Origin: Alphaproteobacteria bacterium
Lineage (GTDB): Bacteria; Pseudomonadota; Alphaproteobacteria; Sphingomonadales; Sphingomonadaceae
Length of the DNA stretch: 64,000 nt
Assembly: GCA_005883305.1 (NCBI GenBank)
Contig: VBAC01000001.1
Span: 1,302,001 to 1,366,000 of the forward strand
Reading direction: 5' to 3'
A program made the position numbers and the translations under genes. Under the pieces are notes generated by a model. The model searched no databases, was not told where the DNA came from, and saw only the letters and a program-made list of their open reading frames with translations. This document shows positions 43,041 through 50,974 of the stretch, piece by piece (positions within the stretch are counted from its first letter, which is position 1; the number at the start of each line of letters is the position of its first letter).

Positions 43041-43382
43041 GTGAAAGCCACCATCTATCACAACCCGATGTGCGGAACGTCGCGCAAGACTCTGGAAATC
43101 CTGCAGGACTCCGGCACCGACCTGAACGTCGTCGAATATCTGAAAACCCCGCCCTCGGCCGCCGAGCTGGCCAGGCTCTACGAGCGCGCCGGCATCGCCC
43201 CGCGGGAGGGGCTGCGGATGAAGGAGGCCGAGGCTCAGGCGCTCGTCGAGCGCGGCGCGAGCGACGATGAAATCCTCGAAGCGATGGTCCGCAACCCGAT
43301 CCTGATCGAGCGGCCCTTGGTCGAGACCGGCAAGGGCGCGCGCCTGTGCCGGCCGCAAGACAGGGTCCGCGAAATCCTGTAG
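43041..43382 (+). CDS. arsC: ArsC-family arsenate reductase (glutaredoxin-linked type)
   Basis: A 113-aa thioredoxin-fold reductase beginning (GTG) MKATIYHNPMCGTSRKT. The catalytic cysteine is Cys11 in the anion loop CGTSRKT. The arginines of the arsenate site are expected in PREGLRMKE and NPILIERPLVETGKGARLCRP. No arsR or arsB is adjacent, so a role in arsenate resistance is family inference; some homologues are redox regulators (Spx/YffB type). Confidence 0.88.
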   Translation: MKATIYHNPMCGTSRKTLEILQDSGTDLNVVEYLKTPPSAAELARLYERAGIAPREGLRMKEAEAQALVERGASDDEILEAMVRNPILIERPLVETGKGARLCRPQDRVREIL

Positions 43383-43405
43383 GGTCGCCGCCGCGGGAGA
43401 AGGGC

Positions 43406-44140
43406 ATGCGCTCGATCGCGGTTTACAGCCTGAAGGGCGGGGTCGGGAAGACGACCCTCGCGGTCAGCCTCGCCTGGGCCTCGGCCGTGCGCTCGGCGCG
43501 GCGGACTTTGCTGTGGGACCTCGATCCGCAATCGGCGGCGAGCTTCCTGCTCGGCGGCGCGCTCCACGGCAGGAACGACGCCCAGGCGATCTTCTCCAAA
43601 GACGTCGATCCGCAGAAGCTGATCCAGGCCACCGGCATCGCCCGGCTCGACCTTCTCCCCGCCGATTCCTCGCTTCGCGGGCTCGACCGCTTCCTGTTCG
43701 GCCTCGGCAAGAAGAAGCGCCTGCTGAAGCTGATCGAGGATGTCGGCCGGAAGTACGACCGCGTCCTGCTCGACGCTCCGCCCGGGCTGACCGAGACGAG
43801 CGAGCAGGTTCTTCGCGCCGCGGACATGATCATCGTGCCCGTCATCCCCTCGCCGCTGTCGCAGCGGGCGCTCGACGAGGTCGTCGCCCATCTCGACCGT
43901 CATTCGCTGCGCAACGGGCCGATCCTGCCGGTGTTCAACATGGTCGACCGCCGCCGCTCGCTGCACCGCGCCGCGCTCGAGGCCAAGCCCGACTGGCCGG
44001 CCATCCCGATGGCCAGCGCCTTCGAGGCGATCAGCACCGAGACCGGCGGCGTGGCGCGCCTTCCGCCCGCCTCGCCCGCCGCCTCCGCCCTGTTCAGCCT
44101 TTGGACAGGCGTGGAGAGGAAACTCGCCGGCTCCAAATGA
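43406..44140 (+). CDS. ParA/MinD-like ATPase
   Basis: A 244-aa deviant-Walker ATPase with SLKGGVGKTTLAV at residues 8-20, DLDPQSAAS (Walker A'), and the Walker B-like DRVLLDAPPGL near 120. No ParB or partition site is present nearby, so it is an orphan positioning-type ATPase, not the chromosome partition protein. It is translationally coupled to aat (ATGA overlap), which is an unusual partner. Confidence 0.87.
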   Translation: MRSIAVYSLKGGVGKTTLAVSLAWASAVRSARRTLLWDLDPQSAASFLLGGALHGRNDAQAIFSKDVDPQKLIQATGIARLDLLPADSSLRGLDRFLFGLGKKKRLLKLIEDVGRKYDRVLLDAPPGLTETSEQVLRAADMIIVPVIPSPLSQRALDEVVAHLDRHSLRNGPILPVFNMVDRRRSLHRAALEAKPDWPAIPMASAFEAISTETGGVARLPPASPAASALFSLWTGVERKLAGSK

Positions 44141-44838
44141 AGATTCTCGATCCCGATCTGCTTCTGCGCGCTTATTCGATCGGCGTCTTCCCGATGTCCG
44201 ACAGCCGCGACGCGAGCGACCTCTATTGGGTCGAGCCGAGGCGCCGGGCGATCCTCCCGCTGGATTCGTTCCACCTTTCGAGATCGCTGCGCAAGCTCCT
44301 GAAATCGGAGACCTATCAGGTCACGCGGGACCGGGCCTTCACCGAGATCGTGAGGCTCTGCGCCGAGCGCGAGGAGACCTGGATCAACGGCGAGATCGAG
44401 GCCAGCTACGTTCGCCTGCACGAGGCCGGCCGGGCGCATTCGATCGAGGTGTGGCAGGACGGGGCGCTTGCCGGAGGCCTCTACGGGGTCCGGCTCGGCG
44501 CCGCCTTCTTCGGCGAGTCGATGGTCTCGCTAAGGCCCAGCGCGTCCAAGATCGCGCTCGCCTGGCTGGTCGCGCGACTCGTCGTCGGCGGCTTCCGCCT
44601 GCTCGACTGCCAGTTCATCACCCCGCACCTCAAGAGCCTCGGGGCGGTCGAGATCGACCAGAAGGACTATCTCGTGCTGTTGGATTCGGCGCTGGGCGGC
44701 GGCGAGGGCGCCGGGGCCGCGCCGGCCGGGCCGGTCGAGTTCGAGGCGCTGGACCGGCTGCTGGCGTCGCGGCCGGAAGGCGCCGGAGTTCCGCCCGCCG
44801 GGTGGGTCATCGCGCAGCTCTTGGGCCAGACGTCGTAG
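44137..44838 (+). CDS. aat: Leucyl/phenylalanyl-tRNA--protein transferase
   Basis: Adds Leu or Phe to proteins with basic N-termini, marking them for ClpAP (N-degron pathway). The 233-aa protein shows YSIGVFPMSDSRDASDLYWVEPRRRAILPLD, then RDRAFTEIVRLCAER and TWINGEIEASYVRLHEAGRAHSIEVW. GGLYGVRLGAAFFGESM and LLDCQFITPHLKSLGAVEI are the family blocks. Its 3' end overlaps the convergent DUF2155 gene by 172 bases. Confidence 0.94.
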   Translation: MKILDPDLLLRAYSIGVFPMSDSRDASDLYWVEPRRRAILPLDSFHLSRSLRKLLKSETYQVTRDRAFTEIVRLCAEREETWINGEIEASYVRLHEAGRAHSIEVWQDGALAGGLYGVRLGAAFFGESMVSLRPSASKIALAWLVARLVVGGFRLLDCQFITPHLKSLGAVEIDQKDYLVLLDSALGGGEGAGAAPAGPVEFEALDRLLASRPEGAGVPPAGWVIAQLLGQTS

Positions 44839-45275
44839 ACCGGATGCTCGACGAGGTTGAGCGACGGGCTTTCCTTGTAGAGCCAGCCTGAAAAGACCCG
44901 GCGGAAGCGGTCCGAGCGCGGCTCGCGAACGTCGAGCTGCACGAAGGCACCGGTCAGCTGCTGCACCTCCCACGGGGCGCTGATCTCGCAGGCGCGAAGC
45001 CGGACGATCACGTCGCCGACCCGAATCGCCTGGCCGGGACGCAGCGTGAGGTCGCGCGAAATGCCGTTGCGCTTGTTGAGCAGTCCGATCACCGCCACCC
45101 GCTGGGCCATCGGAGTCGTCCCCGGCGGCTCGCGGGTGACAGTTTGTGCGATGTCGACCGTGTCGGCCTCGGCGGCCGCATTGCCCTGCTGGTTCTGCTG
45201 CTGGGCGCCGCGCGGGCCGCAGGCGGCGAGCGCGAGCGGCAGCGCGAGGGCCAGGGTCCAGGTCCGGCCGGCCAT
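44667..45275 (-). CDS. DUF2155 lipoprotein-like protein
   Basis: A 202-aa protein starting MAGRTWTLALALPLALAACG, with a lipobox LAAC. The conserved DUF2155 core runs from AVIGLLNKRNGISRDLTLRPGQ to SGWLYKESPSLNLVEHPVYDVWPKSC (to about residue 155). This domain is typical of alphaproteobacteria and its function is unknown. The last 45 residues (Ser/Pro/Ala-rich) are coded opposite the end of aat and probably have no conserved role. It neighbours the NDUFA12 gene. Confidence 0.9.
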   Translation of the reverse strand: MAGRTWTLALALPLALAACGPRGAQQQNQQGNAAAEADTVDIAQTVTREPPGTTPMAQRVAVIGLLNKRNGISRDLTLRPGQAIRVGDVIVRLRACEISAPWEVQQLTGAFVQLDVREPRSDRFRRVFSGWLYKESPSLNLVEHPVYDVWPKSCAMTHPAGGTPAPSGRDASSRSSASNSTGPAGAAPAPSPPPSAESNSTR

Positions 45276-45277
45276 GA

Positions 45278-45658
45278 TCAGTCGGGCAGCCAGGGCTGGT
45301 AGTCGCCGCTCGCCGCCGCCCTTTGCCCGCCCTGCTCGAGCGCGCCCGAGGGGCGATAGGCCTCCACCGTTCCGGTCAGGTTCGCCGTCGCGGGCTTGAG
45401 GAACTTCGGCGCCGGCGGAAGCGCCTTGTCGGGCACGTCGTCAATCTGCCGCGTCAGCCAGGAATACCATTCGGGCGGCACCCGGCTGACGTCGTTCGAT
45501 CCGTTGTACATGACCCAGCGGCGCCCGCCCTTGCGTCCCTCGAAATAGAGATTGCCGAGATCGTCCTTGCCGACCTGGCTGCCATTGTGCCAGCTGTAGA
45601 GCGCGGTGCCGGTCGACGCGCCCTCCCACCAGGTGAACAGATTTTTGAAGAAACCCAT
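45278..45658 (-). CDS. NDUFA12-like complex I accessory subunit
   Basis: A 126-aa protein starting MGFFKNLFTWWEGASTGTALYSWHNGSQVG. YFEGRKGGRRWVMYNG and PPEWYSWLTRQIDDVP are hallmark blocks of the B17.2/NDUFA12 subunit. Alphaproteobacteria share it with mitochondrial complex I. The ATG is internal to a longer frame whose extra residues are encoded partly by repeat R2. It precedes the DUF2155 gene by two bases, so the pair is co-transcribed, an order seen in related genomes. Confidence 0.94.
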   Translation of the reverse strand: MGFFKNLFTWWEGASTGTALYSWHNGSQVGKDDLGNLYFEGRKGGRRWVMYNGSNDVSRVPPEWYSWLTRQIDDVPDKALPPAPKFLKPATANLTGTVEAYRPSGALEQGGQRAAASGDYQPWLPD

Positions 45659-45732
45659 GGGGCTTGCGCCTAGCCCCGAAGCGAAGGAGGGCGCAAGTGC
45701 CCTGGAGCGCGAGCGTGCTATCTTACCCAAGC

Positions 45733-45815
45733 CGTCATTGCGAGCGTAGCGAAGCAATCCAGTGCTGCTTGGGAGGCTCGCTGGATTGCTTCGTCGCTAT
45801 GCTCCTCGCAATGAC
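45733..45815. repeat. Palindromic repeat, family R2 copy 2
   Basis: GTCATTGCGAGCGTAGCGAA and the complementary …TCGCTATGCTCCTCGCAATGAC face each other around TGCTGCTTGGGAGGC. It matches 18465-18546. It fills the gap between the NDUFA12 and DUF192 genes. Confidence 0.88.
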
Positions 45816-45829
45816 GGATGAGGGGCCCC

Positions 45830-46309
45830 TCAGTCCGTCCAGCTGACCCGGTCCCCCTCGCGGATCCCCAAAGCGGCCGCCCGCCCGCCGGCCAGCTCGA
45901 GCACCGCGGTCATCGGCTCCGCAACGGCGATCGCAGTCTCCGAAAGCGGCACGGCGTTGGCGGCGACCCGCGCGATGGTCCCGTCGGGGCGGACGAAGAT
46001 CATGTCGAGCGGAACGAGCGTGTTGCGCATCCAGAAGCTGGCTGGCGCCGGCGGATCGAACGGGAAGAGCATGCCCGCATCCGGCGCAAGCTCGTGCCGC
46101 TCCATCAGCCCGTGCTCCTGCTGCGCCGGCGTTCGCGCGACCTCGACGGTGAAGACATGCCGCCGTCCGCCGCTCTCGACCGTCAGCGTCGCGAGATCCA
46201 TGCCAGCGGGCGAGATTCGCGCCGTCGCGGCGGCTTGCGCCTCGTTCGCCGCAGGCTCGGCGCGGCAGGCGGCCAGCGCCAGCAACAGCGCCCCGGTCCA
46301 GGCCCGCAT
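45830..46309 (-). CDS. DUF192 family lipoprotein
   Basis: A 159-aa protein starting MRAWTGALLLALAACRAEP (lipobox LAAC). The DUF192 domain shows VARTPAQQEHGLMERHELAPDAGMLFPF, then FWMRNTLVPLDMIFVRPDGTI and VLELAGGRAAALGIREGD. These small periplasmic barrels are widespread and uncharacterised. It follows the double cold-shock gene after two bases and is probably co-transcribed with it. Confidence 0.92.
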   Translation of the reverse strand: MRAWTGALLLALAACRAEPAANEAQAAATARISPAGMDLATLTVESGGRRHVFTVEVARTPAQQEHGLMERHELAPDAGMLFPFDPPAPASFWMRNTLVPLDMIFVRPDGTIARVAANAVPLSETAIAVAEPMTAVLELAGGRAAALGIREGDRVSWTD

Positions 46310-46311
46310 GG

Positions 46312-46908
46312 TCAATCCGGCTCGACCTCGACCGCGAGGGGGCCCTTGCGGCCGTCCGCGATTCGCGCGCGCAGCCGCTGATCGGGCAGCAGGTCGTGAA
46401 GGCCGCCGCGCCGCACCGTCTCCATATGGACGAAGATATCCTGGCTCAGATCGTCCTCGCGGACCAGGAAGCCGTAGCCGCGCAGGCGGTTGAACCATTT
46501 GACCAGCACCGGCTCGAACGGCCCGGCCTCGTCTGCGAGGCTCACCGGGTCGATCCGGTCCCCTTGAACCGCGCCGCGCGGAACGTCCGGCGCCACCGCC
46601 GAGCTCAGATCGATGCCCAGCACCTTGCGGGCCTGAAGCCCGCGCTCCTGCTCGGCGACCAGGCACTCGACCGTCGCGCCCTCGGGCAGGCTGCGCCGGT
46701 CGTGCTCCTTGAGCACGCTGAAGTGGATCAGGATGTCGCCATTAGCGCCGTCGCTGACAAGGAAGCCGAAGCCGCGCGTCGCGTCGAACCATTTGACCGT
46801 GCCGGTGAGCCGGACGAGCGAGTCTTCCGACGGCGCCGCATTCGGCGCGTCTCCGCTCTCCGTTGTCGAAGAAGCCCCCACAGCAAGCGCATCGCGACGC
46901 GACGTCAT
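46312..46908 (-). CDS. Double cold-shock-domain protein
   Basis: A 198-aa protein with two cold-shock folds. The first (residues about 35-100) has [18 protein letters not shown]…[13 protein letters not shown] with RNP-1/RNP-2 aromatic residues. The second (about 130-195) has [19 protein letters not shown]…[13 protein letters not shown]. Two-domain Csp proteins are common in alphaproteobacteria, where they bind single-stranded RNA/DNA in stationary phase and cold. It lies divergent to nothing and upstream of DUF192. Confidence 0.93.
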   Translation of the reverse strand: MTSRRDALAVGASSTTESGDAPNAAPSEDSLVRLTGTVKWFDATRGFGFLVSDGANGDILIHFSVLKEHDRRSLPEGATVECLVAEQERGLQARKVLGIDLSSAVAPDVPRGAVQGDRIDPVSLADEAGPFEPVLVKWFNRLRGYGFLVREDDLSQDIFVHMETVRRGGLHDLLPDQRLRARIADGRKGPLAVEVEPD

Positions 46909-46977
46909 TTACGCCCGATCCCCCTCGATCAGGCGGCAAAGCTATCACGTTTTCAACATTTGGAAACCATAAGCTTT

Positions 46978-47520
46978 TCAGGCCCCGTCCGCATCCGGGA
47001 CTTCGCCCGGGCGGGCGCCGACGATCCGCCGGACGAGATCGGCCGGGTGCCCGGCGCGGACCATCGCCGCGAAGGCCTTTTCCCGGGCGGGCCGGTCCGG
47101 CTCGGCGGCGGCGAACGGGCCGATCCGGCGGCGCTCGGCGAAGCGAAGCGCCGCCTCCCACGCCGCCGCCTCGGCCGCGCCTCTCGCTTCGTGCGCGTCC
47201 TCCTCCTCGATCCCGGCCGCGCGCAGCGCCTGGCCGACCCGCCTCGCGCCGAAGCCGCGCCGGGAAAGCGCCGCCCCGCGCGCGGCTGCGAAGGCGCGGT
47301 CGTCAACATAGCCGAGCGCCGCCAGCCGCTCGACCAGCGCCTCCACCGGCGGCTTCCCCTCCCCCGCCCAGCCGCGCTCCTTGAGCTTGCGGACGAGGTA
47401 GAATCGCAGCTTGGCGCGAGTCGTGGCATAGCGCCCGGCGTAGAAAAGCGCGGCCTGCTCGAGCGCCTCGCCGTCGATCGGGGGCCTGTCTTTGCTCTTT
47501 CGGCTGTAACTCACCGCCAT
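46978..47520 (-). CDS. recX: RecX-family regulatory protein
   Basis: A 180-aa helical protein of the RecX family, which blocks RecA filament extension. YAGRYATTRAKLRFYLVRKLKERGW and LAALGYVDDRAFAAARGAALSRRGFGARRVGQALRAAGI are typical three-helix repeats. The recA gene is not nearby. Its ATG overlaps, on the opposite strand, the first possible start of the acyl-AMP ligase gene, so both promoters must be embedded in coding sequence if that start is used. Confidence 0.88.
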   Translation of the reverse strand: MAVSYSRKSKDRPPIDGEALEQAALFYAGRYATTRAKLRFYLVRKLKERGWAGEGKPPVEALVERLAALGYVDDRAFAAARGAALSRRGFGARRVGQALRAAGIEEEDAHEARGAAEAAAWEAALRFAERRRIGPFAAAEPDRPAREKAFAAMVRAGHPADLVRRIVGARPGEVPDADGA

Positions 47521-47545
47521 GTTTGTGCCACAGTCGGGCCGGATT

Positions 47546-49399
47546 ATGAACGCGCCTCGTCTCCTAGAGCGGAGGCTGAACGCGTTGGGCGCCTTGCGCC
47601 CGCCAAAAAGGATTCAGCCAGACGTGCTTGATAAAGATGGCCAGGTGAAATCGCGTCCCGCCGGGCAGGCGAGCGCGCTCCAGCCGACTCCCACCGACGA
47701 CGATCTGCCGCGCCGCTACGCCGATTTCGCGACGATGACGGAGGCGCTCGATTATGCCGCGCAGGGGCAAAAGGGCATCAACTTCCACGACGCCCGCGCC
47801 ACCCTGGTGCGCGTCTATCCCTTCGCCGAGCTGCGCGAGGACGCGCTCGCCGCCGCCCGCCGCTTCGCTGCGCGCGGGATCGCGCCCGGCGAGCGCGCGG
47901 CGCTGATCGCCGAGACCGCGCCCGAGTTCATCGCCCTCTTCTTCGGAGCGCTCTACGCCGGCATATGGCCGGTGCCGCTGCCCCTGCCGACCTCGTTCGG
48001 CGGCAAGGAGGCCTATATCGAGCAGCTCGGCGTCCAGCTGAAGAGCGCCGATCCGGCGCTGCTGCTCTATCCCCCCGAGCTGACCATGGCCGCCGCGGCT
48101 GCTGAGAGCGCCGGCGTCGCGGCCGAGGATTGGGCGACCTTCTCAGCCGCCGAAGCGGGTGAGGTCTCGCTGCCCGAGCCCAAGGCCGACGACATCGCCT
48201 ATCTGCAATATTCGAGCGGCTCGACCCGCTTCCCGCACGGCGTGGTCATCACCCACAAGGCGCTGATGTCGAACCTCGCCGCCCATGCCCATTCGATGCA
48301 TATCGGCCCGGGCGACCGCGGCGTTTCGTGGCTTCCTTTCTATCACGACATGGGCCTCGTCGGCTGCATGCTCTCGATCGTCGCCAACCAGATGTCGGCC
48401 GATTATCTCAAGACCGAAGATTTCGCCCGCCGCCCGCTCGCCTGGCTCGACCTGATCAGCCGCCACAAGGGCACGGCGATGAGCTATTCGCCGACCTTCG
48501 GCTACGACATCTGCGCGCGGCGCGTTTCGAGCCAGACCGACGTCGCCAACCGCTTCGACCTGTCGCGCTGGCGGGTGGCCGGCAACGGCGCCGACATGAT
48601 CCGCCCGGACGTGATGCAGTCGTTCGTCGACACCTTCGCTCCGGCCGGATTCAAGGCGACCAGCTTCCTCCCCAGCTACGGCCTCGCCGAGGCGACGCTG
48701 GCGGTGACCGTGATGCCGCCCGGCGAGGGGATCCTCGTCGAGCTGGTCGAGGAGACGCTGCTCGCCGGCGGAGGCCCCGGCGAGCGCGACCGGCCGCAGC
48801 GCTACCGAGCGGTGGTCAATTGCGGGCGTCCCGTGCGCGAGATGGAACTGGAGATCCGCGGCGACGAGGGCGGCACGCTCTCCGAGCGCGAGATCGGACG
48901 CGTCTTCTGCCGCGGCGCCTCGGTCATGGCCGGCTATTTCCGCGACGAGGAGGCGACGCAGGCCTGCCTCGACGAGGAGGGTTGGCTCGACACCGGCGAC
49001 ATGGGCTATCTCTCGGACGGCTATCTCTACGTGGTCGGCCGCGCCAAGGACATGATCATCATCAACGGCAAGAACCACTGGCCGCAGGACATCGAGTGGG
49101 CCGTCGAGCAGCTCCCCGGCTTCAAGGCGGGCGACATCGCCGCCTTCTCGATCACCACGCCGGGCGGCGAGGAGACTCCCGCGGTGCTCGTCCAGTGCCG
49201 CACCTCCGACGATGCCGAGCGCGGCCGCCTGCGCGACGCGATCCGCGAGCGGGTCCGGGCGATCACCGGAATCAACTGCGTGATCGAGCTGGTCCCGCCC
49301 CGCTCGCTGCCCCGCACCAGCTCGGGCAAGCTTTCGCGGGCCAAGGCGCGGAATTTGTATCTGTCGGGCGAGATTGCGACTTACGACGTAGCGGCCTAG
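47546..49399 (+). CDS. Fatty acyl-AMP ligase (FAAL-like)
   Basis: A roughly 617-aa adenylate-forming enzyme. ATP-loop YSSGSTRFPHGVVITH replaces the common SGSTGxPKG. Later motifs are SWLPFYHDMGLVGCML, SYGLAEATLAVTV, WLDTGDMGYL and KDMIIINGKNHWPQDIEW, matching FAALs that feed acyl-adenylates to carrier proteins rather than CoA. No polyketide synthase or carrier gene is adjacent. The start is uncertain: ATG 47519 overlaps recX, ATG 47546 is used here, and a GTG near 47645 would give a more typical N-terminus. Confidence 0.88.
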   Translation: MNAPRLLERRLNALGALRPPKRIQPDVLDKDGQVKSRPAGQASALQPTPTDDDLPRRYADFATMTEALDYAAQGQKGINFHDARATLVRVYPFAELREDALAAARRFAARGIAPGERAALIAETAPEFIALFFGALYAGIWPVPLPLPTSFGGKEAYIEQLGVQLKSADPALLLYPPELTMAAAAAESAGVAAEDWATFSAAEAGEVSLPEPKADDIAYLQYSSGSTRFPHGVVITHKALMSNLAAHAHSMHIGPGDRGVSWLPFYHDMGLVGCMLSIVANQMSADYLKTEDFARRPLAWLDLISRHKGTAMSYSPTFGYDICARRVSSQTDVANRFDLSRWRVAGNGADMIRPDVMQSFVDTFAPAGFKATSFLPSYGLAEATLAVTVMPPGEGILVELVEETLLAGGGPGERDRPQRYRAVVNCGRPVREMELEIRGDEGGTLSEREIGRVFCRGASVMAGYFRDEEATQACLDEEGWLDTGDMGYLSDGYLYVVGRAKDMIIINGKNHWPQDIEWAVEQLPGFKAGDIAAFSITTPGGEETPAVLVQCRTSDDAERGRLRDAIRERVRAITGINCVIELVPPRSLPRTSSGKLSRAKARNLYLSGEIATYDVAA

Positions 49400-49440
49400 A
49401 ATCCATACTCAATTGGCTCGCCCAGTTGGCGAGCGATTTC

Positions 49441-49595
49441 AGAGTCATCCCGGCGAAGGCCGGGACCCATGAACTCTGTATTCGGTGGAAAGACGTAGGT
49501 CTGCGCTTCTCCTGCACCCAAAGTGTTCATTGGTCCCGGCCTTCGGGGTCCCCGCAAAGTACTACTTTGCGGGGCGCCCCTTCGCCGGGATGACT
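49441..49595. repeat. Dispersed inverted repeat, family R1 copy 5, with nested insertion
   Basis: Arms GTCATCCCGGCGAAGGCCGG and its complement match the R1 family. The right arm is interrupted by 33 bases (49546-49578), described separately, so this copy is longer than the others. Confidence 0.88.
49546..49578. mobile_element. 33-base palindromic insertion within repeat R1
   Basis: The segment contains CCCCGCAAAGTA-C-TACTTTGCGGGG, a perfect 12-bp palindrome around one base (49550-49574). It splits the R1 right arm exactly between CCTTCG (49540-49545) and a second CCTTCG (49579-49584). This looks like a 6-bp target duplication. Removing the insert and one CCTTCG restores an intact R1 arm. Confidence 0.7.
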
Positions 49596-49626
49596 CCTTT
49601 GGTTTCCCACTCGAAGGGTGAACGGC

Positions 49627-49690
49627 AGGCCGGCCGTTCGCGTGGCCTTGCCACCGGCGCGCAGCTTCGCTACGCGCCTCGCTCCGGCCT
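49627..49690 (-). repeat. GC-rich repeat family R5, copy A (inverted, before tRNA-Trp)
   Basis: On the minus strand it reads AGGCCGGAGCGAGGCGCGTA then GCGAAGC…GCGCCGGTGGC…GGCCACGCGAACGGCCGGCC. The same blocks recur at 49769 (plus), 54096, 54974 and 55711. Copies A and B face away from tRNA-Trp, so the tRNA is flanked by inverted copies. Confidence 0.75.
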
Positions 49691-49768
49691 AGGAGTGTAG
49701 CTCAGTCTGGTTAGAGCATCGGTCTCCAAAACCGAGGGTCGTGGGTTCGAATCCCTCCACTCCTGCCA
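49691..49768 (+). tRNA. tRNA-Trp (anticodon CCA)
   Basis: A complete cloverleaf starting AGGAGTGTAGCTCAGTCTGG with encoded CCA end. The anticodon stem TCGGT/ACCGA closes loop CTCCAAA, giving anticodon CCA. The T stem GTGGG/CCCTC has one U-U mismatch, otherwise all stems pair. In related bacteria this gene directly precedes secE-nusG; here secE is about 8.5 kb away. Confidence 0.96.
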
Positions 49769-49905
49769 CCGAAGCGAGGCGCGCAGCGAAGCAGCGCGGC
49801 GGTGGCCAAAGGCCACGCGAACGGCCGGCCGACGGGTCCGCACAGCGGATCCCGATCGACGTCACGGCACAATGGTGGCGTGACGGAGCGCCCCGCCTCC
49901 AACTC
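49769..49905 (+). repeat. Repeat R5 copy B with AATG-loop hairpin
   Basis: Directly after the tRNA: GAGGCGCGCAGCGAAGCAGC…GGTGGCCAAAGGCCACGCGAACGGCCGGCC. A hairpin then follows at 49861-49884, GTCACGGCAC-AATG-GTGGCGTGAC (one mismatch in ten pairs). Three further hairpins of this design occur at 54187, 58004 and 59112. Confidence 0.8.
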
Positions 49906-50034
49906 CGTAACATACCTCATAGACCGCCCGCCCCACTGGCCTTACGCAATCGTCCGGTATAAGGGCGCTTGGGGGCGGGCACGGCCGCGTACCTCAAGTG
50001 TTTGCGTGCCACATCCCGGACGCCAAGGGGGCTC

Positions 50035-50970
50035 ATGCGCGTGAGACGCTCATCAGCACAGGAATCGCGGCTCAGGCCGCCGATCCGCGCCATCCTCGCT
50101 GCCCTACCCCTCCCGCTCACCCTCACCGCATGCGCGGGCGGGATCCTCGATCCGATCGGGCCGGTGGGCAACGACAACGCCCAGATCCTGATCGACGCGA
50201 CCTTGATCATGCTGGTGATCGTCGTCCCGACCATCCTTCTCGCCTTCTTCGTCGCCTGGCGGTACCGCGCGTCGAACGCCAAGGCCGAATACCTGCCCTA
50301 CTGGTCCTATTCGGGCCGCATCGAGGCGGTGGTCTGGTCGATCCCCATACTCACCATCATGTTCATCGGCGGCGTGATCGTGATCGGCTCCTACCGGCTC
50401 GATCCCTTCCGGCCTTTGCCCTCGTCGGTGCCGCCGGTCGAGATCCAGGTCGTCTCGCTCGACTGGAAATGGCTGTTCATCTACCCCGAGCAGGGGATCG
50501 CGACGGTCAACCGGCTCGTCATCCCCGCCGGCCGTCCGATCCATTTCCAGCTCACCTCGGCCAGCGTTCTCAACACCTTCTTCGTGCCGCAGCTGGGCTC
50601 CATGATCTACACCATGCCGGGCATGGTCTCGCAGCTCAACCTGCAGGCCGACCGGCCGGCCTCGACCTGGGGGCAATCGGCCCATTTCAGCGGCGACGGC
50701 TTTTCCGACATGCAGTTCGAGGTGCGAAGCGTTGCGCCGGCCGAGTTCGCGGCCTGGGCGCAGGGCGCGCGCGGCGCCGGGCCCGTGCTCGACCTGCGGG
50801 CCTATGCGCTGCTCGCCCGGCAGAGCCACCGCGACCCGCGGGCGACCTTCGGCAACGTCGATCCCAACCTCTTCCGCGCCATCGCCATGCAGCGCATCCC
50901 GCCGGCCCCCGGACCGGAGCCGGGCGCCGCTCATGGGGGCCGCGAAGTCACGCCCGCAGGGAGGCACTAG
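50035..50970 (+). CDS. cyoA: Cytochrome bo3 ubiquinol oxidase subunit II
   Basis: A 311-aa lipoprotein-type subunit II. The signal ends LPLTLTACAGG; two membrane helices and a cupredoxin domain follow. The copper-A cysteines of cytochrome c oxidases are absent: the region reads HFSGDGFSDMQF, the quinol-oxidase signature. SLDWKWLFIYPEQGIATVN is the family block. AGGGGG precedes the ATG at 50035. First gene of cyoABCD; heme O synthase (cyoE) is not in this window. Confidence 0.94.
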   Translation: MRVRRSSAQESRLRPPIRAILAALPLPLTLTACAGGILDPIGPVGNDNAQILIDATLIMLVIVVPTILLAFFVAWRYRASNAKAEYLPYWSYSGRIEAVVWSIPILTIMFIGGVIVIGSYRLDPFRPLPSSVPPVEIQVVSLDWKWLFIYPEQGIATVNRLVIPAGRPIHFQLTSASVLNTFFVPQLGSMIYTMPGMVSQLNLQADRPASTWGQSAHFSGDGFSDMQFEVRSVAPAEFAAWAQGARGAGPVLDLRAYALLARQSHRDPRATFGNVDPNLFRAIAMQRIPPAPGPEPGAAHGGREVTPAGRH

Positions 50971-50974
50971 GCGC

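Noticed and set aside
43406-44140. Chromosome or plasmid partition locus (ParA)
   Set aside because: No ParB, parS-like repeats or replication genes adjoin; the gene is coupled to aat instead.
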